This document shows positions 25,831-34,830 of a stretch of DNA of 64,000 nucleotides, piece after piece. This stretch comes from Sphingomonadales bacterium 32-65-25. Its GTDB lineage: Bacteria > Pseudomonadota > Alphaproteobacteria > Sphingomonadales > Sphingomonadaceae. Within the stretch, counting starts at the first letter, position 1, and each line of letters opens with the position of its first letter. The notes under the pieces were generated by a model that did not search any database, was not told where the DNA came from, and saw only the letters and a program-made list of their open reading frames with translations. Both the position numbers and the translations under genes were made by a program. The DNA is taken from NCBI GenBank assembly GCA_002280855.1, contig NCEU01000004.1, positions 115,118-179,117 on the forward strand. Reading direction: 5' to 3'.

Positions 25831-26757
25831 ATGACCGGTTATTATCCGCACGAAATCATCGCCGAAGGCCTCGGCTTTCCGGAAGGGCCGGTGGCGATGG
25901 CCGATGGCAGCGTGCTGGTGGTGGAAATCCGCCCCGGCCGCATCACCCGGATCACGCCGGATGGCCGCAAGGAAACTGTGGCAACGCCCGGCGGCGGACC
26001 CAATGGCATGGCGGTGGGGCCGGATGGTGCATTGTACGTGTGCAACAACGGCGGGTTCGAATGGTATGAGCAGGACGGTATATTGCTACCCGGCAACGCT
26101 GCTGCCGATTACACCACCGGCCGCATCGAACGCATCGACATTGCCACCGGCAAGGTGGAGCGCCTGTATGACAGCTGCGATGGGCACAAATTGTCGGGCC
26201 CCAACGATATCGTCTTCGATGCCCACGGCGGCTTCTACTTCACCGATCTGGGCAAGCATTTCGATCACCACAGCGATGCCGGGGGGCTGTTCTACGCCCT
26301 GCCCGACGGATCGAAGATCACCCGCCTCATCCACGGGCCAGACTTGAACGGAGTGGGCCTGAGCCCGGATGGGAAGACCGTTTATGCCGCCTCCACCAGC
26401 CGGCGGGTGGTGTTGGGCTTCGATATCGTCTCCCCCGGGGTGCTTGCACCCGAACCGCTGCCAGCGGTGCCTGGCCGGTACGTGACGACCTGGGCCAACA
26501 AGACCTATCTCGATTCGCTGGCGATCGAGGCCAATGGCAACATCGCACAGGCGACGCTGATCGAAAGCGCCGGCATCACCAGCATCGATCCTGTGACGGG
26601 CGCGCAGGAGTATTTCCCCTTCCCCGATCTGCTCACCACCAACATCTGTTTTGGTGGGGCGGACATGATGGATGCTTGGGTCTGCCTCTCCACGACCGGC
26701 AAGCTGGCCAAGTGCCGCTGGCCGCGGCCGGGCCTGAAGCTGAACCATAACGCATGA
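25831..26757 (+). CDS. SMP-30/gluconolactonase-family protein
   Basis: The 308-residue six-bladed beta-propeller shows the metal-site motifs of the family: the early EGPVAMADGS, GGPNGMAVGPDG, SGPNDIVFDAHGGFYFTDLG (in part) and GLSPDGKTVYAA. Members hydrolyse sugar lactones or related esters. Of two in-frame ATGs, I chose 25831 because GGGGAGG at 25818-25824 is correctly spaced from it and would abut the one at 25825. No signal peptide is seen, so it is probably cytoplasmic. It overlaps the next gene by four bases (ATGA), so lactonase and hydrolase are coupled and may act in one catabolic route. Confidence 0.85.
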   Translation: MTGYYPHEIIAEGLGFPEGPVAMADGSVLVVEIRPGRITRITPDGRKETVATPGGGPNGMAVGPDGALYVCNNGGFEWYEQDGILLPGNAAADYTTGRIERIDIATGKVERLYDSCDGHKLSGPNDIVFDAHGGFYFTDLGKHFDHHSDAGGLFYALPDGSKITRLIHGPDLNGVGLSPDGKTVYAASTSRRVVLGFDIVSPGVLAPEPLPAVPGRYVTTWANKTYLDSLAIEANGNIAQATLIESAGITSIDPVTGAQEYFPFPDLLTTNICFGGADMMDAWVCLSTTGKLAKCRWPRPGLKLNHNA

Positions 26758-27608
26758 TGTTAAAGGCCAACGGGCTGGACTTCGCCTGCGATGTCGCCGG
26801 CGAAGGCGATGATGTGGCGCTGTGCCTGCACGGCTTCCCCGAATCGCGCTTTTCCTGGCGGTTTCAGTTGCCGTTCCTGGCCGCACAGGGCTGGCGAGCG
26901 GTGGCGCCGGATTTGCGCGGTTATGGCCAGTCCAGCCGGCCTGTCGGCAAGGCCGCCTATCACATCGATCATCTCGTCGATGATGTGGTCGGCATGTTCG
27001 AGGCGCTGAAACCACGCCGCAAATTGCTGGTTGCGCATGATTGGGGCGCGGTGATCGCCTGGGTGGTGGCGATGCGGCGGGCGGTCGATCTGGATGGCCT
27101 GATCATCATGAACGTGCCGCACCCGACGGTGTTTGGCGACCTGATCCGCCACTATCGGCCGCAGCAGTTGAAAAGCTGGTATGTCGCCTTCTTCCAGATC
27201 CCGTGGCTGCCGGAGTTCCTGCTGCGCCAGAACAGGGCGCAAGGTATCGCTAATGCCTTCCTCAACATGGCGATCGACAAGGGCGCCTTCCCGCCGCACG
27301 TGCTGGAGGAGTATCGCAGGAACGCCCTCATACCCGGCGCGTTGACGGCGATGATCAACTACTACCGCGCCAATCTGAAAATCCTTGAAGAGACCAGCCC
27401 GCCGATCGACGTGCCCACCCTGATGCTGTGGGGCGAGCAGGACACGGCACTCGATATCAAGCTGACCGAAGGCTATGGCTCACACGTCAAGGATTTCACC
27501 CTGGTGCGCTTCCCGAACGTGTCGCACTGGGTGCAACAGGAAGCGCCAGTGCCGGTGAACACCTTGATGCTGGAGTGGTTGCGGGCAAAGGGGTTGATCC
27601 TGCCCTAG
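26754..27608 (+). CDS. Alpha/beta hydrolase, epoxide hydrolase-like
   Basis: The 284-residue enzyme has the oxyanion motif HGFPES, the DLRGYGQSS strand, the nucleophile elbow AHDWGAVIAW with Asp in place of Ser, and a C-terminal catalytic His in PNVSHWVQQE. An Asp nucleophile with HGFPES is the mark of epoxide hydrolases and the related haloalkane and fluoroacetate dehalogenases; I favour epoxide hydrolase but the substrate is open. It is coupled to the SMP-30 gene by an ATGA overlap. Its end overlaps the polA end on the other strand by four bases. Confidence 0.85.
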   Translation: MMLKANGLDFACDVAGEGDDVALCLHGFPESRFSWRFQLPFLAAQGWRAVAPDLRGYGQSSRPVGKAAYHIDHLVDDVVGMFEALKPRRKLLVAHDWGAVIAWVVAMRRAVDLDGLIIMNVPHPTVFGDLIRHYRPQQLKSWYVAFFQIPWLPEFLLRQNRAQGIANAFLNMAIDKGAFPPHVLEEYRRNALIPGALTAMINYYRANLKILEETSPPIDVPTLMLWGEQDTALDIKLTEGYGSHVKDFTLVRFPNVSHWVQQEAPVPVNTLMLEWLRAKGLILP

Positions 27609-30367
27609 TGCGCATCCCCCCACGACGCGCCATGGCCGATCTCGACGCCCAGCGGCACGGAAAGATCCACCAGCGGAAGGTGGGCATTGGCCATTACGGC
27701 GCGGATGACCGGCTGCACCGTCTCCACTTCGGCTTCCGGCACTTCGAACACCAGTTCATCGTGCACCTGCAGCAGCATCTTCGTGCCGGTCAGCCCGGCC
27801 TCCCGCAGCGCGTCCGGCATCTGCACCATGGCGCGCTTGATGATGTCGGCCGCCGTGCCCTGCACGCGGGCGTTGACGACCGCGCGTTCGGCAAACTGGC
27901 GCTCACCCTGGTTCTTGGAGAGGATCAGCGGTGCGTGGCACTTGCGGCCAAACAGGGTGGTGACAAAACCCTGGTCCTTCGCGAACGCAATCGTTTCAGC
28001 CATGTAGTTGCGGATGCCGGGGAAGCGGCTGAAATAAAGCTCAATATAGCGCGCCGCCTCGCTGCGATCGATGCCCAGCCGCGCCGCCAGGCCAAAAGCG
28101 GAAATGCCATAGATGATGGAGAAGTTGATCGTCTTGGCCCGGGCGCGCGTGTCGCGATCAACATGGCCAAAGACTTCCTTGGCGGTGAGCGCGTGCACAT
28201 CCTCGTTCGCCGCATAAACCTCCTTCAGTTCCGGCACGTCGGCGATGTGGGCGACCAGCCGCAGTTCGATCTGGTTGTAATCCGCGGCCATGATGACATT
28301 GCCCGGCGCGGCCACGAAGGCATGGCGGATGCGCCGGCCCAGCTCGGTGCGGATCGGGATATTCTGCAAATTGGGATCGTTCGATGAAAGGCGCCCGGTC
28401 GAGGTCGCCGCCAGATGGAAATTGGTGTGCACCCGGTCGGTCTGCGGGTTGATCTGTTGCTGCAGCGCGTCGGTGTAGGTGGATTTCAGCTTCGAATGCT
28501 GGCGCCAGTCCAGCACCTTCTGGGCGATCGGCGCGCCTTCCTCAGCCAGCCGCTCCAGTTCGCTGGCATCGGTGGTCCAGGCGCCGGTCTTGCTGCTTTT
28601 CTTGCCGCCCTTGTAACCCATCTTGTCGAAGAGGATTTCGCCCAATTGCTTGGGGCTTCCGATGGTAAACGGGCCGCCGGCCAGTTCGTGGATCTCTAGT
28701 TCCAGCCGGCTGATCTCAACTTCATACAGCGCCGACAAGCGCGCGAGTTCAGCCCGGTCCACCTTGATGCCGGCCATTTCCATCTGCGCGATCACCGGCA
28801 GCAACGGGCGATCAACCTGTTCATGGATGGCAGTCACCTGCTCCTTCCACAGCCGGCGGCGGAAGCCTTGCCACAGCCGGAACGTCACATCGGCATCCTC
28901 GGCGGCATAGTCGGTCGCCTTGCGCAGATCGACTTCGGCAAAACTTTTCAGCCCCTTGGCGACATCCTTGTAGGCAATCGGCGTGTGGCCAAGATGGCGG
29001 GCGGACAGATCGTCCATGCCATGGTTCCAGCGCCCGGCATCGAGCGCGTAGGACAGCAGCATGGTGTCATCATAGGGGCTGAGCACCGGCACGCCGTGGC
29101 GAGCCAAGACGATCAGATCATATTTCAGATTCTGGCCGATCTTCAGCACAGCCGGATCGGCAAACAGCGGGTTCAGACGGGCAATGGTCTCGGCCAGGCC
29201 CAGCTGCGGCGGCCGTTCGGCGAACATGCCGTCGCCGGTGCCGTGCGCTACCGGGATGTAGCACGCCTTGCCCGGCGCAACGCTCAGGCTGATGCCGACC
29301 AGATCACAGCGCATCTGATCGGTGCCGGTGGTTTCGGTATCCACGGCCACCGCACCCAGCCGCGTCGCCTCGGCAATCCACCAGTCCAGCCGCTCCAGCG
29401 TCGTCACTGTCTCGTAATCGGCGTGGGTGAAGGCGATCTCGTCCTCCACTGCGGCGGCGGTCGACGGGCGATGTGTGTTTGGCGCCGGACCATTGGAGCC
29501 GCTGCTGCCCAGCTTGGCAAGCATGGCACGGAAGCCGTGTTTCTTCAGGAAGGCCGCCAAGGGCTCGTGCGGCGGTTCCTTCAGCGTGAGTTCGTCCAGC
29601 GGCGCTGGCAGCGGCAGGTCATCCTTCAGGCGCACCAGTTCGCGCGACAGCCGGGCCATTTCAACCGAGGCCGCCAGCGTTTCCTTCAGCTTGGGCTTCC
29701 TGATCGCCTCGATGTTGGCAATCACGCCTTCCACGCTGCCATATTCACTGATCAGTTCCGCTGCGGTTTTCGGGCCAACACCCTTCACACCGGGGATATT
29801 GTCGGCCGTGTCGCCCATCAGCGCCAGCACCTCGCCCACCTGTTCGGGCGGTACGCCAAATTTCTCGATCACCTCGGCGCGGTTGATGCTCTGGTTCTTC
29901 ATCGTATCGAGCATGTTGATGCCGGGTTCGACCAACTGCATCAGATCCTTGTCGGAACTGACTATGGTGACATTCATGCCGGCGGCGCGGGCAGCCACCG
30001 CGTAACTGGCGATGATGTCGTCCGCTTCCACCCCAGCCTGTTCGAAGCAGGGCACCGAAAAGGCCCGCACCGCATCGCGGATCAACGGGAACTGCGGGAT
30101 CAGGTCTTCGGGTGCCGGGGGGCGGTTGGCCTTGTACTGATCATACATGTCGTTGCGGAAGGTGTGGCTGCCGGCATCGAGCACGACGGCCAGATGGGTG
30201 GGCGCCTCCGCCTTGTTCAAGTCGGCAATCAGCTTCCACAGCATCGCCGTAAAGCCATAGACGGCGCCCACTGGCGTGCCTTGCGGGTCTGTCAGCGGCG
30301 GCAGCCGATGGTAGGCGCGGAAGATGAAGCTGGAGCCGTCGACCAGATAGAGATGCTGCTGCGTCAT
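27605..30367 (-). CDS. polA: DNA polymerase I
   Basis: This 920-residue repair and Okazaki-fragment polymerase has all three domains. The 5' nuclease (about 1-300) shows LYLVDGSSFIFRAYH and ALMGDTADNIPGVKGVG. The 3'-5' exonuclease (about 320-510) has an intact VAVDTETTGTD Asp-x-Glu motif. The polymerase domain (about 530-920) has AADYNQIELRLVAHIAD (motif A), AKTINFSIIYGIS (motif B) and LLQVHDELVFEVP (motif C). Length and motifs indicate a full proofreading enzyme. It is monocistronic and converges on the epoxide-hydrolase-like gene. Confidence 0.97.
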   Translation of the reverse strand: MTQQHLYLVDGSSFIFRAYHRLPPLTDPQGTPVGAVYGFTAMLWKLIADLNKAEAPTHLAVVLDAGSHTFRNDMYDQYKANRPPAPEDLIPQFPLIRDAVRAFSVPCFEQAGVEADDIIASYAVAARAAGMNVTIVSSDKDLMQLVEPGINMLDTMKNQSINRAEVIEKFGVPPEQVGEVLALMGDTADNIPGVKGVGPKTAAELISEYGSVEGVIANIEAIRKPKLKETLAASVEMARLSRELVRLKDDLPLPAPLDELTLKEPPHEPLAAFLKKHGFRAMLAKLGSSGSNGPAPNTHRPSTAAAVEDEIAFTHADYETVTTLERLDWWIAEATRLGAVAVDTETTGTDQMRCDLVGISLSVAPGKACYIPVAHGTGDGMFAERPPQLGLAETIARLNPLFADPAVLKIGQNLKYDLIVLARHGVPVLSPYDDTMLLSYALDAGRWNHGMDDLSARHLGHTPIAYKDVAKGLKSFAEVDLRKATDYAAEDADVTFRLWQGFRRRLWKEQVTAIHEQVDRPLLPVIAQMEMAGIKVDRAELARLSALYEVEISRLELEIHELAGGPFTIGSPKQLGEILFDKMGYKGGKKSSKTGAWTTDASELERLAEEGAPIAQKVLDWRQHSKLKSTYTDALQQQINPQTDRVHTNFHLAATSTGRLSSNDPNLQNIPIRTELGRRIRHAFVAAPGNVIMAADYNQIELRLVAHIADVPELKEVYAANEDVHALTAKEVFGHVDRDTRARAKTINFSIIYGISAFGLAARLGIDRSEAARYIELYFSRFPGIRNYMAETIAFAKDQGFVTTLFGRKCHAPLILSKNQGERQFAERAVVNARVQGTAADIIKRAMVQMPDALREAGLTGTKMLLQVHDELVFEVPEAEVETVQPVIRAVMANAHLPLVDLSVPLGVEIGHGASWGDAH

Positions 30368-30495
30368 GGCACGACGCTAGCAGCATGGCGGCAATGGGGC
30401 GAGAGCGCAGGTGGCGACACGAAAGGTTCATTTTGGTGGTTAATCGGTTCGTAACCATCTCATGACACAAGACCCTCAACTTAGGGGGAATTTTT

Positions 30496-31098
30496 GTGCT
30501 GCTCAAGAAGTCTGCTCTCATTGCCGCCTCGGCGCTTGGCCTGCTGGCGACGCCGTCGGCCGCCGTGACCCAGTTTGCCGGCAACGGGCACCTGTATGAA
30601 TTCGTGGCCACCAACCTGTCGTGGCAGGATGCCTTGGCTGCGGCAGCAGCTGCCACGCCGATCGCCGGTTATACCGCCCACCTCGTGACCATCACCTCGC
30701 AGGGCGAAGATGATTTCGTGAAGGCGTTGACCGGCAGCGCGACCTTTGTATGGGCCGCTGGCACCGACGAGGAAGCCGAAGGCACCTGGAAGTGGGCGGC
30801 GGGTCCGGAAGCCAGTCAGACGTTCTTCGTTTTTGGTGGAGGCCCGGTTGGCTTTTCCAACTGGAACGCCGGCGAACCAAACAATGTTGGTGCCGAGGAT
30901 TATCTCCACTTCAAGGCCAACACCGGCAACTGGAACGATATCTTTTCCACCTTCCCCAGCGGTGGATACCTGGTGGAGTACAGCTTGAGCTCCGGTACCA
31001 TTCCGGAACCGGCAAGCTGGGCGATGCTGCTGGGCGGCCTTGGCGTGGTGGGCACGGCCCTTCGCCGCCGCGGCAGCCGCAAAACAGTCGCGGCCTGA
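30496..31098 (+). CDS. PEP-CTERM protein with C-type-lectin-like fold
   Basis: The 200-residue exported protein starts with the signal MLLKKSALIAASALGLLATPSAA. A C-type-lectin-like domain follows: WQDALAAAAA, AHLVTITSQGEDDFV, TWKWAAGPE and FSNWNAGEPNN with EDYLHF. It ends with a PEP-CTERM sorting tail PEPASWAMLLGGLGVVGTA and an Arg-rich end. Such tails are recognised by exosortases, which are not in this window. The start is GTG at 30496 with AGGGGGAA upstream. It is a likely surface or matrix protein that binds sugars, but many lectin-fold proteins do not. Confidence 0.85.
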   Translation: MLLKKSALIAASALGLLATPSAAVTQFAGNGHLYEFVATNLSWQDALAAAAAATPIAGYTAHLVTITSQGEDDFVKALTGSATFVWAAGTDEEAEGTWKWAAGPEASQTFFVFGGGPVGFSNWNAGEPNNVGAEDYLHFKANTGNWNDIFSTFPSGGYLVEYSLSSGTIPEPASWAMLLGGLGVVGTALRRRGSRKTVAA

Positions 31099-31114
31099 GC
31101 GAACCTCATTTGAA

Positions 31115-31147
31115 GCAGCCCGCCGGTGGATTCCACCGCCGGGCTGT
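31115..31147 (+). terminator. Hairpin after the PEP-CTERM gene
   Basis: Arms AGCCCGCCGGTGG and CCACCGCCGGGCT (one mismatch) are separated by three bases and lie 19 bases after the stop. No T-run follows, so termination is plausible but not certain. Confidence 0.5.
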
Positions 31148-31188
31148 GCCATGGGGTCGCCCGCGTCTTCCTGACATGAGGCCACTCC

Positions 31189-31788
31189 ATGCAGCCCTTC
31201 ACCACACTTTCCGGCCAGGCCATCCCGTTCGGCGCCGCCAACATCGATACCGATGTCATCATTCCGGCCCGCTTCCTGAAAACCATCAGCCGCGCCGGTC
31301 TGGGCAAAGGCGCCTTTGCCGCGCTGCGCGAAAACCCGGACAATGTGTTCGACGCGCATGCCGGCGCGCCGATCCTGATCGCCGGGCATAATTTCGGCTG
31401 CGGTTCCAGCCGCGAACATGCGCCGTGGGCGCTGGGCGATCTGGGCATCCGCGTCGTCATCTCGTCGGGCTTTGCCGACATCTTTGCCGGCAATGCCTTC
31501 AAGAACGGCCTGCTGCTCGTTACCCTGCCGCCGGACGCCGTGGGCCGGCTGCTGGCCGTGGCACAGGAAGGCCAGCCGATCACCGTCGATCTGGAAAATC
31601 AGGTGGTGACGACGCCGTTCCAGGACAGGTTCGAATTCGCGATGGACCCGTTCCGCAAGCAGTGTCTGATCAGCGGGCAGGACGAGATCGGGCTGACCCT
31701 GGGCATGGGCAATGTCATCACCGCACACGAAGCCCGGCTTGCCGCCGAGCGGCCGTGGATCGCCGGCGCCGCCCACCGCGGAAGCTGA
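31189..31788 (+). CDS. leuD: 3-isopropylmalate dehydratase small subunit
   Basis: With LeuC this enzyme isomerises 2- to 3-isopropylmalate in leucine synthesis. The 199-residue swivel-domain protein has [15 protein letters not shown] and the signature [15 protein letters not shown], which contact the substrate. The large subunit gene leuC, which normally lies directly upstream, is not here; a PEP-CTERM gene occupies that place. leuB follows 68 bases later, so leuD and leuB may form one transcript. Confidence 0.95.
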   Translation: MQPFTTLSGQAIPFGAANIDTDVIIPARFLKTISRAGLGKGAFAALRENPDNVFDAHAGAPILIAGHNFGCGSSREHAPWALGDLGIRVVISSGFADIFAGNAFKNGLLLVTLPPDAVGRLLAVAQEGQPITVDLENQVVTTPFQDRFEFAMDPFRKQCLISGQDEIGLTLGMGNVITAHEARLAAERPWIAGAAHRGS

Positions 31789-31856
31789 TCCGGCACCCTC
31801 CTGCTCCGCCATTCGACGCGGTTGGCAGCGGCAATCATTGCCGTTAAGGGCGGGGA

Positions 31857-32921
31857 ATGACCAAGACACTGCTGCTGCTTCCCGGGGATGGCATTGGCCC
31901 CGAAGTTACCGCTGTTGCCCGCCGCGTGGCCGGGCGGCTGATCACGGGCGGGCTTGGCCTGGCCGTGGAGGAAGCGCCGTTCGGCGGTGCCAGCATCGAT
32001 GCCCACGGCGTCCCCCTGACTGATGACACGCTGACCCGCGCCAAGGCCGCAGATGCCGTGCTGATGGGTGCCGTGGGTGGCCCGCAATGGACCGGCCAGC
32101 CGTATGACAAGCGGCCTGAAGCGGGACTGCTGGGCTTGCGGGCCGGCATGAATGTCTATGCCAATCTGCGGCCGGCGCGCTGTTTTTCGGCGCTGGCCGA
32201 TGCCTCGTCGCTGAAGCGCGTCTATGTCGATGGCCTCGATATCCTGTTCGTCCGGGAGCTGACCGGCGGCGTCTATTTTGGTGAGCCGCGCGGCGTCGAA
32301 ACCCTGGCCGATGGCCAGCGCCGCGGCGTCAACACCCACGTTTACACCACCAGCGAAATCCACCGCGTTGCCCGCATCGCGTTCGCGCTGGCCCGCGCCC
32401 GCAAGGGCGAGGTCGTTTCGGCGGAAAAAGGCAATGTGATGGAAGCTGGCCTGATGTGGCGCGAGGATGTGCAGGCGCTGCGCGATGCCGAATATCCCGA
32501 CATCAAACTCTCCCACATGCTGGCAGACAACATGGCGATGCAGCTGGTGAAGAATCCGCGGCAATTCGATGTGATCCTCACCGACAATCTGTTCGGCGAC
32601 ATATTATCGGACGAAGCCGCGATGCTCACCGGCTCGCTCGGCATGCTGCCATCGGCTGCGATTGGCGACCCTGGCAAACCGGGCCTGTATGAACCGATCC
32701 ACGGTTCTGCACCCGATATCGCCGGGCGCGGTGTGGCCAATCCATGCGCATCGGTGCTCAGCCTGGCCATGGCGCTGCGCTACAGCCTGGGCGCACCGGA
32801 ATTGGCCGGCAAGGTGGAGGCAGCGGTGGAAGCCGCGCTCGACAAGGGCGCACGCACGCCCGATCTGGGCGGCACCATGACCACAACGGCCATGGGCGAC
32901 GCGATCCTGGCTGGCCTTTGA
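31857..32921 (+). CDS. leuB: 3-isopropylmalate dehydrogenase
   Basis: This NAD-dependent oxidative decarboxylase of leucine synthesis has 354 residues with [12 protein letters not shown], the substrate Arg residues in [14 protein letters not shown], the Tyr of GEPRGVE..YTTSEI, the metal-binding [14 protein letters not shown] and [15 protein letters not shown]. Everything expected of a LeuB dimer is present. Its stop TGA overlaps the TTG start of the next membrane-protein gene, so the two are coupled. Confidence 0.96.
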   Translation: MTKTLLLLPGDGIGPEVTAVARRVAGRLITGGLGLAVEEAPFGGASIDAHGVPLTDDTLTRAKAADAVLMGAVGGPQWTGQPYDKRPEAGLLGLRAGMNVYANLRPARCFSALADASSLKRVYVDGLDILFVRELTGGVYFGEPRGVETLADGQRRGVNTHVYTTSEIHRVARIAFALARARKGEVVSAEKGNVMEAGLMWREDVQALRDAEYPDIKLSHMLADNMAMQLVKNPRQFDVILTDNLFGDILSDEAAMLTGSLGMLPSAAIGDPGKPGLYEPIHGSAPDIAGRGVANPCASVLSLAMALRYSLGAPELAGKVEAAVEAALDKGARTPDLGGTMTTTAMGDAILAGL

Positions 32922-33547
32922 TCCGCAAGTTTCTCAGCCCTTTCGCCACCGGGCTGCTGTTTCTGGCGCCGGTGCTGCTGACGCTGATCCTGCTCAACTG
33001 GCTTTCGGGCTATCTGATTGCCGCTCTCGGCCCCAACACGCCGCTGGGCCAGGCGCTGGGTGCGGCCGGCATGTTTTTCACGCCGTCGCCGCTGGCCGCC
33101 TTCTGGGCCGGGCTGGGCATGGCGGCGGTGCTGGTGTGGCTGATCGGGATCGCCGTGCAGACGCGCTTTCGTCAGCGACTGGAAGGCGGGCTGGATGGCT
33201 TGATCGCCCGCATCCCGGTGCTGGGCCCGCTGTATCGCCCACTGGCGCAATTCGTGCGCATGATGGGCTCATCACCCGGCGGCGAGATGAGCGGCATGTC
33301 GGTCGTGTCCGTCAGCTTTGGCGACCATGTCGAGGCGCTGGCGCTGCTGACCAGCCCCCACGTCCATGATTTTGGCCAGGGACCACGCCAGCTCATCCTG
33401 ATCCCTACGGCGCCGGTGCCAGTTGGCGGCGGGCTGCTGTTTGTCGAACCGAGCCGGGTGAAACCGGTGCCCACCATGGGCGTCGATGATCTGGCCAAGT
33501 TGTATGTCACCATGGGCACGTTGACCGGTGCGGAGGCCGCGAAATGA
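32918..33547 (+). CDS. DUF502-family membrane protein
   Basis: The protein has 209 residues when read from the TTG at 32918, which overlaps the leuB stop in a TTGA arrangement; the preceding in-frame codons are antisense-like leuB sequence. Two hydrophobic segments (about 8-30 and 50-75) precede a soluble domain with the family motif [19 protein letters not shown] and [22 protein letters not shown]502 proteins are widespread and uncharacterised. The ATGA overlap with the symporter gene at 33544 suggests the three genes are translated as a chain. Confidence 0.8.
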   Translation: MIRKFLSPFATGLLFLAPVLLTLILLNWLSGYLIAALGPNTPLGQALGAAGMFFTPSPLAAFWAGLGMAAVLVWLIGIAVQTRFRQRLEGGLDGLIARIPVLGPLYRPLAQFVRMMGSSPGGEMSGMSVVSVSFGDHVEALALLTSPHVHDFGQGPRQLILIPTAPVPVGGGLLFVEPSRVKPVPTMGVDDLAKLYVTMGTLTGAEAAK

Positions 33548-34764
33548 ACCTGACGCTGCGCATCTTTCTGGCGCTGCTGGCCGGGCTGGTGGTGGGCGCC
33601 CTGCTGCCCGCTGATATCGGCAAACCGCTGCTGCCGGCGACGGACGCCATCGGCAATCTGTGGCTGCAGGCGCTGCAGATGACGATCATTCCGCTGATCG
33701 CGGGCCTGCTATTCACCGGCATCGCCCAATCGGTGGGCCAGGCCGGCGGCGGCAAGGTGGCGGGCCGGGCGCTGATGGCGTTCCTGGCGCTGCTGATCTT
33801 CTCCGCCCTGTGGTCGATGATCTTCGTGCCCTTGCTCCTCGATTGGTGGCCGGCGCCTCCGGCCGCGGCAGCCGCCATCGTGGCCAACAGCGCCGGTGCC
33901 GCACCGGTGGGCGACATCAAGATCGATCTCGGCAAATGGCTGCTCAGCCTCGTGCCGGCCAACATTTTCGATTCGCTGGCCAAGGGAGATATGCTGCCGG
34001 TCGTCACCTTTATCGCCGTGTTCGCGCTGGCCGCCACAAGGCTCGACGATGATCGCCGCCGCAGTCTCGTTGGCCTGTTCGACGCCGTGAAGGACGCCAT
34101 GCTGGTGCTGGTCGGATGGATCTTCGTGATCGCGCCGCTGGGCGTGTTTGCGCTCGCCGTCAGCGTCGGCATCAAGGCCGGGCTCGGCGCCTTCGGCTTG
34201 CTTGGCCATTATATTGTTGTGCTGGTGCTGGTGCAGGTTGGCCTGATCGTCCTCATCTATCCGCTGGCGGTGATCTTCGGCCGGGTTGACCCGCTTGCCT
34301 TTGCCCGCGCCGTACTGCCGGCGCAGGCCGTTGCTGTCTCCACCCAGTCAAGTATCGCCTCGCTGCCAGCCATCTTTGACGGCGCCGAGCGGCTGGGCCT
34401 GCCAGAAACCACCAGCCGCGTGGTGCTGCCCCTAGCGGTGAGCATCTTCCGCATCACCTCCCCCTGCGCCAACGTCGCCGTCGTCCTCTACTGCGGCCAT
34501 CTTTATGGCATGGACCACACGGCGCTGGCCTATCTCGGCGCGCTGTTGGCCGCTCTGGTGGCAGCTGTCTCCACCGGCGGCCTGCCCGGCTCCATCACCT
34601 TCCTCGCCGCCTGCGTGCCGATCGCCAACGCCATGGGCGTGCCCATCGCCGTGCTGCCAGTGTTGTTGGCAGTAGAGCTGGTGCCGGACGTGTTCCGCAC
34701 GCTTGGCAATGTGACTGCCGATCTCGGGGTTACCGCCATCCTGTCGCGCGATCGGACCAATTGA
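33544..34764 (+). CDS. Dicarboxylate/amino acid:cation symporter (DAACS family)
   Basis: The 406-residue inner-membrane transporter couples uptake of a C4-dicarboxylate or acidic amino acid to Na+ or H+. About eight transmembrane helices are evident, with the re-entrant loop serines in STQSSIASLPA and the transport motif around SIFRITSPCANVAV, the equivalent of the NMDGT helix but altered here. The C-terminal TGGLPGSITFLAACVP matches hairpin HP2. The substrate cannot be set. It is the third gene of the leuB-DUF502 chain by an ATGA overlap. Confidence 0.85.
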   Translation: MNLTLRIFLALLAGLVVGALLPADIGKPLLPATDAIGNLWLQALQMTIIPLIAGLLFTGIAQSVGQAGGGKVAGRALMAFLALLIFSALWSMIFVPLLLDWWPAPPAAAAAIVANSAGAAPVGDIKIDLGKWLLSLVPANIFDSLAKGDMLPVVTFIAVFALAATRLDDDRRRSLVGLFDAVKDAMLVLVGWIFVIAPLGVFALAVSVGIKAGLGAFGLLGHYIVVLVLVQVGLIVLIYPLAVIFGRVDPLAFARAVLPAQAVAVSTQSSIASLPAIFDGAERLGLPETTSRVVLPLAVSIFRITSPCANVAVVLYCGHLYGMDHTALAYLGALLAALVAAVSTGGLPGSITFLAACVPIANAMGVPIAVLPVLLAVELVPDVFRTLGNVTADLGVTAILSRDRTN

Positions 34765-34830
34765 TTCTGGCGCTGAAAACTGGACTCTGCGTCCAAATCC
34801 GGTAACAGCCGCAGCCCAAGGAGCACACCC

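Noticed and set aside
28823..30454. A 543-residue plus-strand ORF
   Set aside because: It is antisense to polA, whose motifs are complete; the His/Gln/Gly-rich composition is typical of GC-rich shadow frames.
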